In this document: positions 17,043-26,648 of the stretch, piece by piece | How the letters are laid out: the number at the start of each line of letters is the position of its first letter | How positions within the stretch are numbered: the first letter of the stretch is position 1 | NCBI GenBank assembly: GCA_903832665.1 | Contig: CAILCG010000024.1 | Coordinates: forward strand, 124,001-188,000 | DNA: 64,000 nucleotides | Source of the DNA: an uncultured Methanomicrobiales archaeon | GTDB taxonomy: Archaea; Halobacteriota; Methanomicrobia; Methanomicrobiales; Methanospirillaceae | Direction of reading: 5' to 3' | Position numbers and translations under genes: made by a program | The notes under the pieces: generated by a model | Told to the model about the DNA's origin: nothing | The model's database searches: none | What the model saw: the letters and a program-made list of their open reading frames with translations, nothing else

Positions 17043-19850
17043 ATGAAGAATATTATTATCAAAGGTGCACGTCAGCACAATCTCAAAAATGTCAGCGTGG
17101 AGATTCCCCGCGACAAGCTTGTTGTCATTACGGGCGTTTCCGGTTCCGGGAAATCCACGCTTGCATTTGATACTCTCTACGCGGAGGGACAGCGGCGCTA
17201 TGTCGAGTCACTCTCCACGTATGCCCGCCAGTTTCTCGGCATGATGCACAAGCCGGATGTGGACAGCATCGAAGGGTTGTCCCCCGCGATCTCCATTGAA
17301 CAGAAGACCACAAGCAAAAATCCCCGCAGCACGGTTGGGACCACGACCGAGATCTATGATTATCTCCGCTTGCTGTTTGCCCGTATCGGGACCCCCTATT
17401 GTCCTGAGCACAACATTCCGATCGCTTCCCAGACGCCCGACCGGATCGCTGACCAGATCGCAGCCGAACACCCGGGCCAGGTCACCATCCTCTCTCCGGT
17501 GGTCCGGCAGAAGAAAGGCACGTACCAGCAACTCTTAAAAGACCTGAACAAGGAAGGCTATGCCCGCGTGCGGGTGAACGGGAAGATCATCCGCACCGAT
17601 GAGGAGATCAGCCTTGACCGGTACAAGAAGCAGGATATCGAGATCGTGATCGACCGGATTGCATCAACCGATCGCTCCCGGCTCACCGAAGCAGTGGAGA
17701 ATGCGCTGAAGAAATCCGAAGGACTGGTCCTTGTCACGGGAGAGGATGAGAAAGAGTCCACCTACTCCTCGCTCATGGCCTGCCCTGTCTGCGGTCTCGC
17801 CTTTGAGGAGCTCCAGCCCCGCATGTTCTCGTTCAACAGTCCGTTCGGGGCCTGCGAGGACTGCCACGGCCTTGGCGTGAAGATGGAGTTCGACCCGGAC
17901 TTAATCATCCCGGACAAGACCCGCTGTATTGCTGACGGTACCGTTGCCCCGTACCGCAACCCCATGGACGGATTCCGGGGGCAGTATCTTGCCACCGTGG
18001 CAAAGCATTTCGGGTTCGATGCCCTGACCCCGATCAAGGATCTCACCGAGAAGCAGTACCATGCCTTGATGTTCGGTTCCACCGAACGGATGCATTTTGC
18101 CATGAGCATGAAGAACGGGGATGCCCAGTGGTCCCATAACGGGGAATGGGAAGGGCTTCTCCCCCAGACCGCCCGGCTGTACTCGCAGACCCAGTCCGAG
18201 TGGCGGAAACGCGAGCTGGAGAGCTACATGCGGATCTTTGACTGCCCCGCGTGCAAAGGCCAGCGTCTCAAGGACAAGGTGCTCGCGGTCCGGATACAGG
18301 GAAAATCCATCATTGATGTGACGGATCTTTCCATCAGCAAGAGCATCGTGTTCTTCAACGAGCTCAAACTTACGGAAAAACAGACCGAGATCGCCCGCCA
18401 GATCATCAAGGAGATCCGGTCCCGGATTGAGTTCCTGGAAAAAGTCGGGCTCGGGTACCTCACGCTCTCCCGCAATGCCGGCACATTGTCGGGCGGGGAA
18501 GCCCAGCGTATCCGGCTCGCCACCCAGATCGGCTCGAACCTTATGGGCGTGCTCTACGTACTCGATGAACCCTCCATTGGCCTGCACCAGCGGGACAACC
18601 GGAAACTGATCGAGACCCTGCGGACGCTCCGCGATCTTGGGAACACGGTCATTGTCGTGGAGCATGACGAGGATATGATCCGTTCGGCTGATCACCTGAT
18701 CGATATGGGACCCGGGGCAGGCCTTCATGGGGGGGCTGTTGTTGCGGAAGGAACGCCCCCGCAGATCCAGAAGAACAAGAAGTCCCTGACCGGCCAGTAC
18801 CTTGCCGGCACAAAAAAGATCGATATTCCGGCAAACCGCCGCAAATCTGATAAATTTATTACTGTCAAGGGCTGCCGCGAGAACAACTTAAAGAAGATCG
18901 ATGCAAAGTTCCCGATCGGCCTGCTCACGGTCGTGACCGGGGTCTCGGGGAGTGGTAAATCCACGCTCGTGTACGAGACGCTCTACAAGGGCATGATGCA
19001 GATTCTCAACGAGTCGCGGGACCAGCCGGGTCTCCACGACAAGATCATCTTCGATGCCGAGATCGACAAGGTGATCGTGATCGACCAGTCCCCGATCGGC
19101 AAAACCCCCCGGTCCAACCCGGCCACCTACACCAAGGTCTTTGATGAGATCCGGACGGTCTTTGCCGAGACGAAAGAGGCGAAGATGCGGGGCTACAAAC
19201 CTGGCCGGTTCTCGTTCAATATCCGGGGCGGCCGGTGCGAGGCCTGCGAAGGCGACGGGCTGATCCGGATCGAGATGAACTTCCTGCCCGATGTCTACAT
19301 CGAGTGCGAGGAATGCAAGGGCTCCCGGTACAACCGCGAGACGCTCGAAGTGAAGTACAAAGGCAAATCGATTGCGGATGTCCTGAACATGAGCGTGGAA
19401 GAAGCTCTCGCCCTCTTCACCAACATCCCGTCAATCCGGACTAAGCTCGAGACCCTCTCCCGCGTGGGGCTCGATTACATCAAGCTCGGGCAGAGTTCCA
19501 CTACCCTCTCCGGTGGCGAGGCCCAGCGGATCAAGCTCACCCGGGAACTGGCCAAGCGGGCGACCGGCAAGACTCTCTACCTGCTCGATGAACCGACCAC
19601 CGGGCTCCACTTCGATGACACGAAGAAACTGATCAAGGTGCTCGACGACCTGGTGGAGAAGGGCAACACGGTCGTGGTGATCGAGCACAACCTGGACGTG
19701 ATCAAATCGGCCGACCACATCATCGACATTGGCCCTGAAGGTGGTGATGGTGGCGGGAAGATCGTGGCAACAGGAACCCCGGAGCATGTGGCAAAGGTGA
19801 AGGCGAGTTATACCGGGGAGTTCTTAAAGCCGCTGCTTACCTCCGTATGA
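17043..19850 (+). CDS. uvrA: Excinuclease ABC subunit A
   Basis: Damage-recognition ATPase of nucleotide excision repair. At 935 residues it is full length. It has two ABC modules: Walker [13 protein letters not shown] and [12 protein letters not shown], and signatures [12 protein letters not shown] and [12 protein letters not shown]. Zinc-binding Cys pairs include CPVC/CEDC in the first half and CEAC/CEEC in the second. The Uvr system is bacterial in origin and reached methanogens by transfer. The last four bases (ATGA) overlap the uvrC start. Confidence 0.97.
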   Translation: MKNIIIKGARQHNLKNVSVEIPRDKLVVITGVSGSGKSTLAFDTLYAEGQRRYVESLSTYARQFLGMMHKPDVDSIEGLSPAISIEQKTTSKNPRSTVGTTTEIYDYLRLLFARIGTPYCPEHNIPIASQTPDRIADQIAAEHPGQVTILSPVVRQKKGTYQQLLKDLNKEGYARVRVNGKIIRTDEEISLDRYKKQDIEIVIDRIASTDRSRLTEAVENALKKSEGLVLVTGEDEKESTYSSLMACPVCGLAFEELQPRMFSFNSPFGACEDCHGLGVKMEFDPDLIIPDKTRCIADGTVAPYRNPMDGFRGQYLATVAKHFGFDALTPIKDLTEKQYHALMFGSTERMHFAMSMKNGDAQWSHNGEWEGLLPQTARLYSQTQSEWRKRELESYMRIFDCPACKGQRLKDKVLAVRIQGKSIIDVTDLSISKSIVFFNELKLTEKQTEIARQIIKEIRSRIEFLEKVGLGYLTLSRNAGTLSGGEAQRIRLATQIGSNLMGVLYVLDEPSIGLHQRDNRKLIETLRTLRDLGNTVIVVEHDEDMIRSADHLIDMGPGAGLHGGAVVAEGTPPQIQKNKKSLTGQYLAGTKKIDIPANRRKSDKFITVKGCRENNLKKIDAKFPIGLLTVVTGVSGSGKSTLVYETLYKGMMQILNESRDQPGLHDKIIFDAEIDKVIVIDQSPIGKTPRSNPATYTKVFDEIRTVFAETKEAKMRGYKPGRFSFNIRGGRCEACEGDGLIRIEMNFLPDVYIECEECKGSRYNRETLEVKYKGKSIADVLNMSVEEALALFTNIPSIRTKLETLSRVGLDYIKLGQSSTTLSGGEAQRIKLTRELAKRATGKTLYLLDEPTTGLHFDDTKKLIKVLDDLVEKGNTVVVIEHNLDVIKSADHIIDIGPEGGDGGGKIVATGTPEHVAKVKASYTGEFLKPLLTSV

Positions 19851-21403
19851 TCGATCTCACCCGCCTGCCCCACGCCCCCGGCTGCTATCTTTTTTCCGAC
19901 GAAGCCGGCACCATCATCTATGTGGGCAAGGCCAAGGATCTCAAAAAACGTGTAACGAGTTACTTCCAGAAGACCGAGCACAATGCCAAGACCCAGAAGC
20001 TGGTCGAACGGATCGTATCGCTCGATTTTCTCGCAACCACGACCGAGACCGAAGCGCTTCTTTTAGAAAATAACCTGATCAAGAAGCACCAGCCGAAGTA
20101 CAATATCGACTTAAAGGATGCCAAGCGGTTTGCCTACATCGAAGTGAGCAATGACCCGTATCCCCGCATCGGGATCGCCCGGAAGCGATCCAAGGGAGCT
20201 GCTTATTACGGGCCGTTCGTATCTTCGGGAGAGCGCGACGCGGTGCTCCGCGTTATCAAACGTACCTTCACCCTCCGCTCGTGCCGGAAACTGCCGAAGC
20301 GTGCCTGCCTGCGTTTTCACATGCATTCCTGCAGCGGACCCTGCAGCGGTGCCATCAGCCCGGAAGAGTACCGGGTTCAGGTTGAACGGGCAGTGACCCT
20401 GCTCAAGGGAAAAGGGAGCGAGGTGGTAAAGCAGCTCCGGGACGAGATGGCGATCAAATCCGCTGCCCAGGATTACGAGAAGGCCCTCTCCCTGCGCAAC
20501 CAGATCGGTGCCGTCGAGCGCCTCTCGGAACGCCAGTCCGTTGAGCGGCCCAAAGAGAGCGACCAGGATGTGATCGCGTACACGGTTGCCGATGGCATGG
20601 TCTCGCTGATGGTCTTTGCCGTCCGGAAGGGCACGCTTATCCAGAAACAGGAATATTCCTTTGAAGCGGTTGAGGAGTTCTTTGAAGAGTTCCTTGTCCA
20701 GTATTACGCGGATCATTCCCCTCCCACGGAACTGATCCTCTCGGGGGAGATCGACCCGGCCCTGTCAGAGTACCTGGCCGAACGCCGGGGAAGTGATGTG
20801 CAGGTCACCATCCCGAAGATCGGTGAGAAGAAGAAACTTCTCGACCTGGTGTACATCAACATCGAGCTCAGTTTCCAACGCGGGGCACTCAAGACCGGTG
20901 ACCTCCAGGCATCCCTGGAACTGCCCGACACCCCGCACGTGATCGAATGTTTCGATATCTCGCATCTCTCTGGGACCTCAATGGTCGGCTCCATGGTGCA
21001 GTTCCGTGACGGCTCTCCCGACAAGAAAAATTACCGCAGGTTCAAGATCCGGACGGTCGAGGGAATCGATGACTTTGCTTCGATCGCAGAAGTGGTGACG
21101 CGCCGGTACCAGCGCCTTTCCGTAGAAGAGGCCGATATGCCGGATCTCATTGTCATTGACGGGGGGAAAGGTCAGCTCTCTGCAGCCCAGCAGGTTCTCA
21201 TGGACCTCGAACTGGAAATTCCCGTGATTGCGCTTGCAAAGCGGGAAGAGGAAGTGTACGTTCCGGGGGAGGTGCTCCCCCGGCGCCTTGATCCAAAAGG
21301 CGTGGCACTCCGGTACCTGCAGGAGATCCGGGACGAGGCACACCGGTTTGCCGTGGCATATCACCGGCTGCTGAGGGGAAAGAAGATGAAGGGCGAAAAA
21401 TGA
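19847..21403 (+). CDS. uvrC: Excinuclease ABC subunit C (no C-terminal HhH domain)
   Basis: Dual-incision nuclease of nucleotide excision repair. The GIY-YIG domain is at residues 5-85 (GCYLFSDEAGTIIYVGKAKD), the UvrB-binding UVR motif at about 200-235 (AAQDYEKALSLRNQIGAV), and the RNase H-like second nuclease after it (IECFDISHLSGTSMVGSMV, VIDGGKGQLSAA). At 518 residues it stops just after DEAHRFAVAYHRLLRGKK, where most bacterial UvrC proteins continue into a helix-hairpin-helix domain. The missing HhH is either a lineage feature or a loss. It is coupled to uvrA by an ATGA overlap. Confidence 0.96.
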   Translation: MIDLTRLPHAPGCYLFSDEAGTIIYVGKAKDLKKRVTSYFQKTEHNAKTQKLVERIVSLDFLATTTETEALLLENNLIKKHQPKYNIDLKDAKRFAYIEVSNDPYPRIGIARKRSKGAAYYGPFVSSGERDAVLRVIKRTFTLRSCRKLPKRACLRFHMHSCSGPCSGAISPEEYRVQVERAVTLLKGKGSEVVKQLRDEMAIKSAAQDYEKALSLRNQIGAVERLSERQSVERPKESDQDVIAYTVADGMVSLMVFAVRKGTLIQKQEYSFEAVEEFFEEFLVQYYADHSPPTELILSGEIDPALSEYLAERRGSDVQVTIPKIGEKKKLLDLVYINIELSFQRGALKTGDLQASLELPDTPHVIECFDISHLSGTSMVGSMVQFRDGSPDKKNYRRFKIRTVEGIDDFASIAEVVTRRYQRLSVEEADMPDLIVIDGGKGQLSAAQQVLMDLELEIPVIALAKREEEVYVPGEVLPRRLDPKGVALRYLQEIRDEAHRFAVAYHRLLRGKKMKGEK

Positions 21404-21709
21404 TACCCTCACCTTGGATCCTACAGTAATTTTTCACCGGACCGGTATCGTTCAATGGTTCTCTTTTCCCGGACCCTTTTGCCAATTCAACAAGTCCGCA
21501 TATCTCATGGAGACTCTGAAATCCTTTTTTGCCGGCTGGCACCTGTGTCCGGCCGGAGAGCCGGAAATTTTATACCGGAAAACCGGAGAAAAAATAAGAA
21601 AAATTTTCTATAAATAGGAAGAAGGTAAACACCATCAGTACTTACTGAATTATGATCCCTGGAAACAGGGGAATCCGTTCAATAAAAAAATTCAGGGAGG
21701 GCCCGAACA
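21404..21709 (+). promoter_or_regulatory. Promoter and structured leader of corA
   Basis: This spacer has no gene. A TATA element (ctataaata) at about 21608-21616 predicts a leader of some 70 bases before the CorA start. The leader has two inverted repeats: cagta/tactg at 21635-21646, and tccctg/cagggg closing on a gaaa tetraloop at 21656-21671. The sequence gaggg-type SD precedes the ATG. A regulatory role for the hairpins is inferred. Confidence 0.45.
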
Positions 21710-22657
21710 ATGATGCAGATTTTTAAGACCCGGAAGGACTCAGAACCCCTGGTTACCGAGCGGATAGAGGCAATCGAGGATGGTTGCTGGATCCAGTTGT
21801 TCAGCCCTACCGAAGAAGAACTCTTCGCAGTTACCCAGAAGTGTACCATCCCCCCGGATTTTTTGAAGGCAGCTCTCGATGATGAAGAACGCCCCCGCAT
21901 CGACTACGATGAGGGAGTAGCGCTCATCGTGATGGATATCCCGGTCACGAATGCCAATACCGAGATCAACAACCTGACCACTCACCCATTGGGCGTCATC
22001 ATGACCAATGAGCACATCATCACGGTCTGCAGCCGCCAGACCCAGATCCTTGATGATTTTATTGCCGGCAAGGTGCGCCACTTCAGCACGATCAAAAAGA
22101 CCCGGTTCCTCTTCCAGATCTTCTACCGGAATGCGTCGAACTATCTTCACCACCTCCGCCAGATCGAGAAGTCGATCTCCCGGATCGAAGTCAATCTCCA
22201 CCGCTCCATGAAGAACGAGGAACTCTTCCAGATGATGGAGCTTGAAAAGAGCCTGATCTACTTCTCGACTTCGCTCAAGAGCAATGAAGCAGTCCTTGAG
22301 CGGATCCTCCGGACAAAGCCGTTGAAGATGTACGAAGAGGATGCCGAGCTGCTCGAAGACGTCATCATCGAGAACAAGCAGGCAATGGAGATGTCCCAGA
22401 TCTATTCCCACATCTTGAACAGCATGACCGAGACCTTTGCCACCATCGTCTCGAACAATCTCAACATCGTGATGAAGTTCCTTGCATCGGTGACGATCAT
22501 CCTGGCCGTCCCGACCATGATCGCCAGTTTTTATGGCATGAATGTGCAGGGCATTCCCCTCTCACAGATGCCCTTCTCGTTTGAGCTTATCTTCGGCATG
22601 TCCTGTATGATCTCGCTCTGTCTTGGCATCTGGATGTGGAAGAAGAAGATGTTCTGA
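21710..22657 (+). CDS. corA: CorA-family divalent metal transporter
   Basis: A Mg2+/Co2+ channel of the inner membrane. The 315-residue protein has a large cytoplasmic alpha/beta domain, a long helical stalk (residues about 150-240) and two C-terminal membrane helices. The first helix ends in the family's signature Gly-Met-Asn (FYGMNVQGIP) at the pore mouth. The tail is Lys-rich (WMWKKKMF). The start is one of two adjacent ATGs at 21710/21713. The gene is transcribed alone from a structured leader. Confidence 0.95.
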   Translation: MMQIFKTRKDSEPLVTERIEAIEDGCWIQLFSPTEEELFAVTQKCTIPPDFLKAALDDEERPRIDYDEGVALIVMDIPVTNANTEINNLTTHPLGVIMTNEHIITVCSRQTQILDDFIAGKVRHFSTIKKTRFLFQIFYRNASNYLHHLRQIEKSISRIEVNLHRSMKNEELFQMMELEKSLIYFSTSLKSNEAVLERILRTKPLKMYEEDAELLEDVIIENKQAMEMSQIYSHILNSMTETFATIVSNNLNIVMKFLASVTIILAVPTMIASFYGMNVQGIPLSQMPFSFELIFGMSCMISLCLGIWMWKKKMF

Positions 22658-22941
22658 TCTTTTTCTCTGAAAAATTACTCTGCATTTTCCCGCCACATAG
22701 TTTTTGAATATGAGGAATCACATGGTTTTTTTCCCGGTTGAAATGTGTCTGAACGTGTGTTCGTATCTTGCGCATGAAAAACCCTGGTCCTGACCCGGTC
22801 TCCTGCCTCCGATTCTAGCATTGAGAACCCAGGAAACATGATTCACCTGCCGGCGCCAGAATCCCATCCGCATCTCATCTGTCTTCAACAAATATTGTTA
22901 TCTCATTGCGGACAATAGCTGGAGCAGCAAAGGGAAGCCCT

Positions 22942-23511
22942 ATGGAAAACCAAGTTACACCAAAACCTTCTGCAAAGGGTGGAAAAGATCTTGCCGAACA
23001 GGGTATTATTGAAAACATCTTTGAACGTGCGCTCTGGAGCGTCCGGATCATTGTAATTCTCGGCGTAATCTTCAGTGCACTCGCCGCGATTGTCCTGTTC
23101 CTTGCCGGTTCGTTAGAGATATACCATGTTCTTGTCCTGTTTGTTCAGCACAGTGGCTCGCTCGACAAAGTGGAACTCCTGAAGGGGATTATTGGAGCAG
23201 TGGACTATTACCTGATAGGTCTTGTCCTCATCATCTTCAGTTTCGGCATCTATGAACTCTTTATTTCTGAGATCGATGTGGCGCGGATTGAGGGCGGGAT
23301 CGGGTCTATTCTTGATATCGACAACCTTGACGATCTCAAGAACAAGATCATCAAAGTCATCATCATGGTGCTGATTGTGACATTCTTCGAGCGGATCCTT
23401 GCCATGGCGGGGAGTGAGACAACTTTCGTTATGTTCGATATGCTGGCAATGGCAGTGTCGATCTGTCTGATCTGTATCGGGGTATATTTCCTCGGCAGGC
23501 ACGGCCACTGA
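22942..23511 (+). CDS. UPF0114 (YqhA-type) membrane protein
   Basis: A 189-residue membrane protein of the UPF0114 family. After a polar N-terminal tail (MENQVTPKPSAKGGKD) come FERALWSVRIIVILGVIFSA, the first membrane segment with the conserved Arg, then at least three more hydrophobic segments (YYLIGLVLIIFSFGIYELF, VIIMVLIVTFFERILAM, AMAVSICLICIGVYFLG). The function is unknown. The ATG at 22942 is preferred to a TTG 36 bases upstream. Confidence 0.85.
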   Translation: MENQVTPKPSAKGGKDLAEQGIIENIFERALWSVRIIVILGVIFSALAAIVLFLAGSLEIYHVLVLFVQHSGSLDKVELLKGIIGAVDYYLIGLVLIIFSFGIYELFISEIDVARIEGGIGSILDIDNLDDLKNKIIKVIIMVLIVTFFERILAMAGSETTFVMFDMLAMAVSICLICIGVYFLGRHGH

Positions 23512-23513
23512 TC

Positions 23514-23542
23514 GTTTCTTTTTTTATTTTTTGAATTTTTTG
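23514..23542 (+). terminator. T-rich terminator after the UPF0114 gene
   Basis: Several T-runs (T7, T6, T5) occur in the 30 bases after the stop, typical of archaeal termination. Confidence 0.45.
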
Positions 23543-23769
23543 AGCTGAGATCCTTATGATGAGCCACGCCAGTGAGCGGCTCTTCTTTGCCGGGTTTACT
23601 GTGGTTTTGGGATTGTCACAATCATCGTTATGGTGAAGGATTATTTTTTGGTGATGGATTATTCCTGCCAGGTATTCCGGAGCGTGTTTCCTCGCTCTGC
23701 AATTATGTAAAAAAAAATGAAAAGAAGACGGGCAGGTACCTGAAGTGCTTCGGTAATTCCGGTTATTTG

Positions 23770-24276
23770 CTAATCCCAACACTTCTTGCTGGCGCAGTAT
23801 CCCCTGCCCATCTTCTCAAAATATTGCTGGTGATACTCTTCTGCTTTCCAGAACTGCGGTGCAGGAACGATCTTGGTTGCAATCGTTCTGCCCCGGTATT
23901 TTTCCGATGCCGCAAGCCAGGCCTTCGATGCCTCGGCCTGTTCCTTCTGTTCCGGTGAGTGGTAAAAAATCGCTGACCGGTAACTCGAACCGATATCCGG
24001 TCCCTGCCCGTTCACCTGGGTGGGAGCATGGATGCTCCAGAACGTGTCCAGCAGTTTTTCGTAGCTCACTTCTCTGGGATCGAAGAGAATTCCTACCGCT
24101 TCCGCGTGCCCGGTCCGGCCCGAACAGACCTTCTGGTAATCCGGTTCAGGGACCGAGCCCCCCGTATATCCAACAACGGTATCGACAACTCCCGGGATCT
24201 GTCGGAAGGCAGCTTCGATTCCCCAGAAGCACCCAGCAGCAAAGGTTGCTTTCTCCAGTTCTCGTGTATCATCCAT
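23770..24276 (-). CDS. msrA: Peptide methionine-S-sulfoxide reductase
   Basis: Repairs oxidised methionine in proteins. This 168-residue MsrA has the catalytic Cys in [12 protein letters not shown] near the N-terminus, the conserved GYTGG and GHAEAV segments, and a C-terminal pair of Cys (CASKKC) that can act as resolving residues. The gene stands alone; no MsrB is adjacent. Confidence 0.96.
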   Translation of the reverse strand: MDDTRELEKATFAAGCFWGIEAAFRQIPGVVDTVVGYTGGSVPEPDYQKVCSGRTGHAEAVGILFDPREVSYEKLLDTFWSIHAPTQVNGQGPDIGSSYRSAIFYHSPEQKEQAEASKAWLAASEKYRGRTIATKIVPAPQFWKAEEYHQQYFEKMGRGYCASKKCWD

Positions 24277-24369
24277 GCACAGGGATGATTCGTGAAGCCT
24301 GATGGATATTGCGGTGAGGGCAACTTTTCTTCCGGAGTTTTAGGACCTCGGGAATAAAAAAAGAAAAAA

Positions 24370-24783
24370 TTATTCTGCCGGGTAACCCGCCGTTACCCTG
24401 GATGCGTAACCGCCCTTCAGCCGGTATACCGGGGAAAATCCGGCCTTCACCAGTTTTGTGGCGCCGGCGATGCCGGCATCATCGGTCTGGCCATACACAA
24501 GGTAAGGTCTTGACTTGTCAAGCCCCGGGATTTTTGAATCCAGAGAGTCGAGGGGAATATTGATCGCCATGGGCAGGTGACCGTCCTCATATGCGGTGGA
24601 GAGATCGATGATCACAAGTTTTCCCTCGCTCGCATGTTTAAGGGATCGTGCCTCCTGGGCGGTGACATCGTTATAGCCTGCCGGGGTTTTCGAACCGGAC
24701 TGGGCAGGCTGCATGCACCCGGCACAGATCACGGCGAAGGCAATAAGGAGCAGTGCTCCTGCGTACTTTGACGGGAAGGCCAT
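24370..24783 (-). CDS. Rhodanese-like lipoprotein without the catalytic Cys
   Basis: A predicted lipoprotein: an N-terminal hydrophobic segment ends in the lipobox-like CAGC. A rhodanese-like domain follows (VTAQEARSL, VIIDLSTAYEDGHLPMAINI, YRLKGGY). Where active rhodaneses have the Cys loop (VYC...), this one reads YLVYGQTDDAG with no Cys, so sulfur transfer is unlikely and a binding role is more probable. The ATG at 24783 is preferred; an upstream start at 24807 adds eight residues. Confidence 0.82.
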   Translation of the reverse strand: MAFPSKYAGALLLIAFAVICAGCMQPAQSGSKTPAGYNDVTAQEARSLKHASEGKLVIIDLSTAYEDGHLPMAINIPLDSLDSKIPGLDKSRPYLVYGQTDDAGIAGATKLVKAGFSPVYRLKGGYASRVTAGYPAE

Positions 24784-24807
24784 GAATACCGGATGATTGT
24801 TGTGCAA

Positions 24808-25888
24808 GAGTGATTAAGACCATTGCCTTTTGAAATCGGTTATCTACTTCAGAAAAAATCCGGTTGTTCGAAAATATTTGTCACCGAAAAGAACTATCCG
24901 GAAATATGGTTCTTGAAAAGGGGGACGCATGCGTGGCGAGGGGGACCCGCTCTCTCTGGATGAACGGCCCCGGAACCGGAGCGGTACCAGACCTTCATCA
25001 ATTGCTGGTACCTAAGGCTCTGGGCAGCGTCGGTAAAGATACCGTGACAAAAAAGTGTGCCAAAAACTCAGATCCGGCCTCCCGCCGGAACCCCCAACCT
25101 CATAAACATCATCCTGTCCTGACTTTTGCCATCCAAATGCGGCTAAATATGACCTCATCCATTCCCGTCGACAAACCTTGGTAAATTCCAGGCTCTGTTC
25201 CTGTGTTTTTACGAATTATGACCTCTGAATTTGGCATGTTTGGGAAAAGAGGTACAATCGGCACCGTAGCGGGCTCCGTTGTACCAGAATTCCCTAGGGG
25301 GCACCCAGGTCTAGCGGGAGAAGAGTCTCCGACGAAAGATATCCTTGAGATTACGGGCAGTGGGGCCAGGGTGTTTTCCACCCGGGCCGGATCAATCCGG
25401 AAAATATTTTTGCCTGCACACGTTCCGGCTGGAACAAAATCCGCCCGTGACCGGAGTTAAAGCGGCCCGGGAAATTTTTTTGACGATGACTTCTGGAGCG
25501 GACAAAATCTTACGCTCTTCCGGTTCTACCGGGAAAATTCCAGTGCTATCCCCGGTTGGGATCCGGGAAATTTTCTGATCGCTGGGATGAATGCGACTGA
25601 TAGGTCCGGACCGGGTTTGGTTGAGGCTGGCTTGCTCCTCTCGTCTCGGCCGCGTGCGGTGGGGGGGCATCTTCTCTGGATGAGCGGACCCATGACCGGA
25701 GTGTTTGAAGGACCCGTTGTTACTTCTCGGAAAGAATGCGCCGGACGGGTCGGGTTGGTTTTGCCGGGGCTGGCTCGCCCGCCCTCACGGCAGGACAGAG
25801 GCCGGGAAAAGATGAGAGCAGGAGGGACGGCAATGAAAAAAAAAGATTGGGATCAGTATTTTCCCGGTCACTCGGCCGGTGATGTGGG
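24808..25888. other. Long gene-free region with degenerate repeats
   Basis: About 1.1 kb without a convincing gene; open frames here have skewed, low-complexity translations. A roughly 50-base imperfect direct repeat links 24931-24983 and 25651-25703 (shared core tctctggatga.cgg and accggag). Between them a ccggGAAAWTTT motif recurs at about 25397, 25467, 25529 and 25563. This suggests decayed repetitive or mobile DNA. Confidence 0.45.
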
Positions 25889-26563
25889 TTATTCTTCCTT
25901 GTCCTTCTTCTCATCTGCCGTAAGAGCCCGGGCCGTCCGGAAGATCCCGACAAAAATGGACGCAACTGCAAAGAGCGATATGCCGATGATTGCGTAGATA
26001 ATTAAATTAAAATTCTGCTGCACTATCGGGATTCCGCCAAAGAAATACCCGGCCAGCGTAAACCCGAGGATCCAGAGACCGGCCCCAATAACATTGTAGG
26101 TAAGGAACCAGCGGTAGCTCATCTTTCCCACGCCCGCCAAAAACGGGGCAAATGTCCGGATGAAGGGGATGAACCGGGCGATCACAATGGTAACCCCGCC
26201 GTACCGGGTGAAATATTCCTGCGTCTTCACCAGGTGTTCGCGGCGGACAAGCGAATAGTTCTTCTCCAGCAGTTTCATGCCGGTGATATTCCCGATCCAG
26301 TAGTTGACGGTGTCTCCCAGAACCGCCGCGGCAAAGAGGGCCAGGAGCAGCATCTCGATATTGAGATACCCGGCACCCGCCATGGCCCCCGCAACAAAGA
26401 GGAGAGAGTCCCCGGGAAGGTACGGCATCACCACGAGCCCGGTCTCGCAGAAGATGATCACAAAGAGGATCAGGTACGTCCACAGGCCGTACGTATCGAT
26501 GATACCCGGGAGGTATTTATCGAAGTGAAGGACAAGGTCGATGAGGGAAAAAACTGGGTCCAT
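25889..26563 (-). CDS. DedA family membrane protein
   Basis: A 224-residue polytopic protein of the DedA/VTT family. It has ETGLVVMPYLPGDSLLFVAG (conserved Glu and Pro-Gly-Asp), GDTVNYWIGN, and RFIPFIRTFAPFLAGVG with the conserved Arg pair. Family members act in lipid scrambling and membrane homeostasis. It lies 85 bases downstream of the P-type ATPase on the same strand and may be cotranscribed with it. Confidence 0.93.
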   Translation of the reverse strand: MDPVFSLIDLVLHFDKYLPGIIDTYGLWTYLILFVIIFCETGLVVMPYLPGDSLLFVAGAMAGAGYLNIEMLLLALFAAAVLGDTVNYWIGNITGMKLLEKNYSLVRREHLVKTQEYFTRYGGVTIVIARFIPFIRTFAPFLAGVGKMSYRWFLTYNVIGAGLWILGFTLAGYFFGGIPIVQQNFNLIIYAIIGISLFAVASIFVGIFRTARALTADEKKDKEE

Positions 26564-26648
26564 TTCCTGTTATATGGGAAGTGTGGCCTCATAAACCGTG
26601 CGGGAATGCCTTCCCGTTCCCGACACAGGTGCGCAATAAAAAAAATGA

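Noticed and set aside
24864-25670. Several open frames of 77-106 codons
   Set aside because: Low-complexity translations, overlapping on both strands, no start signals and no family features.
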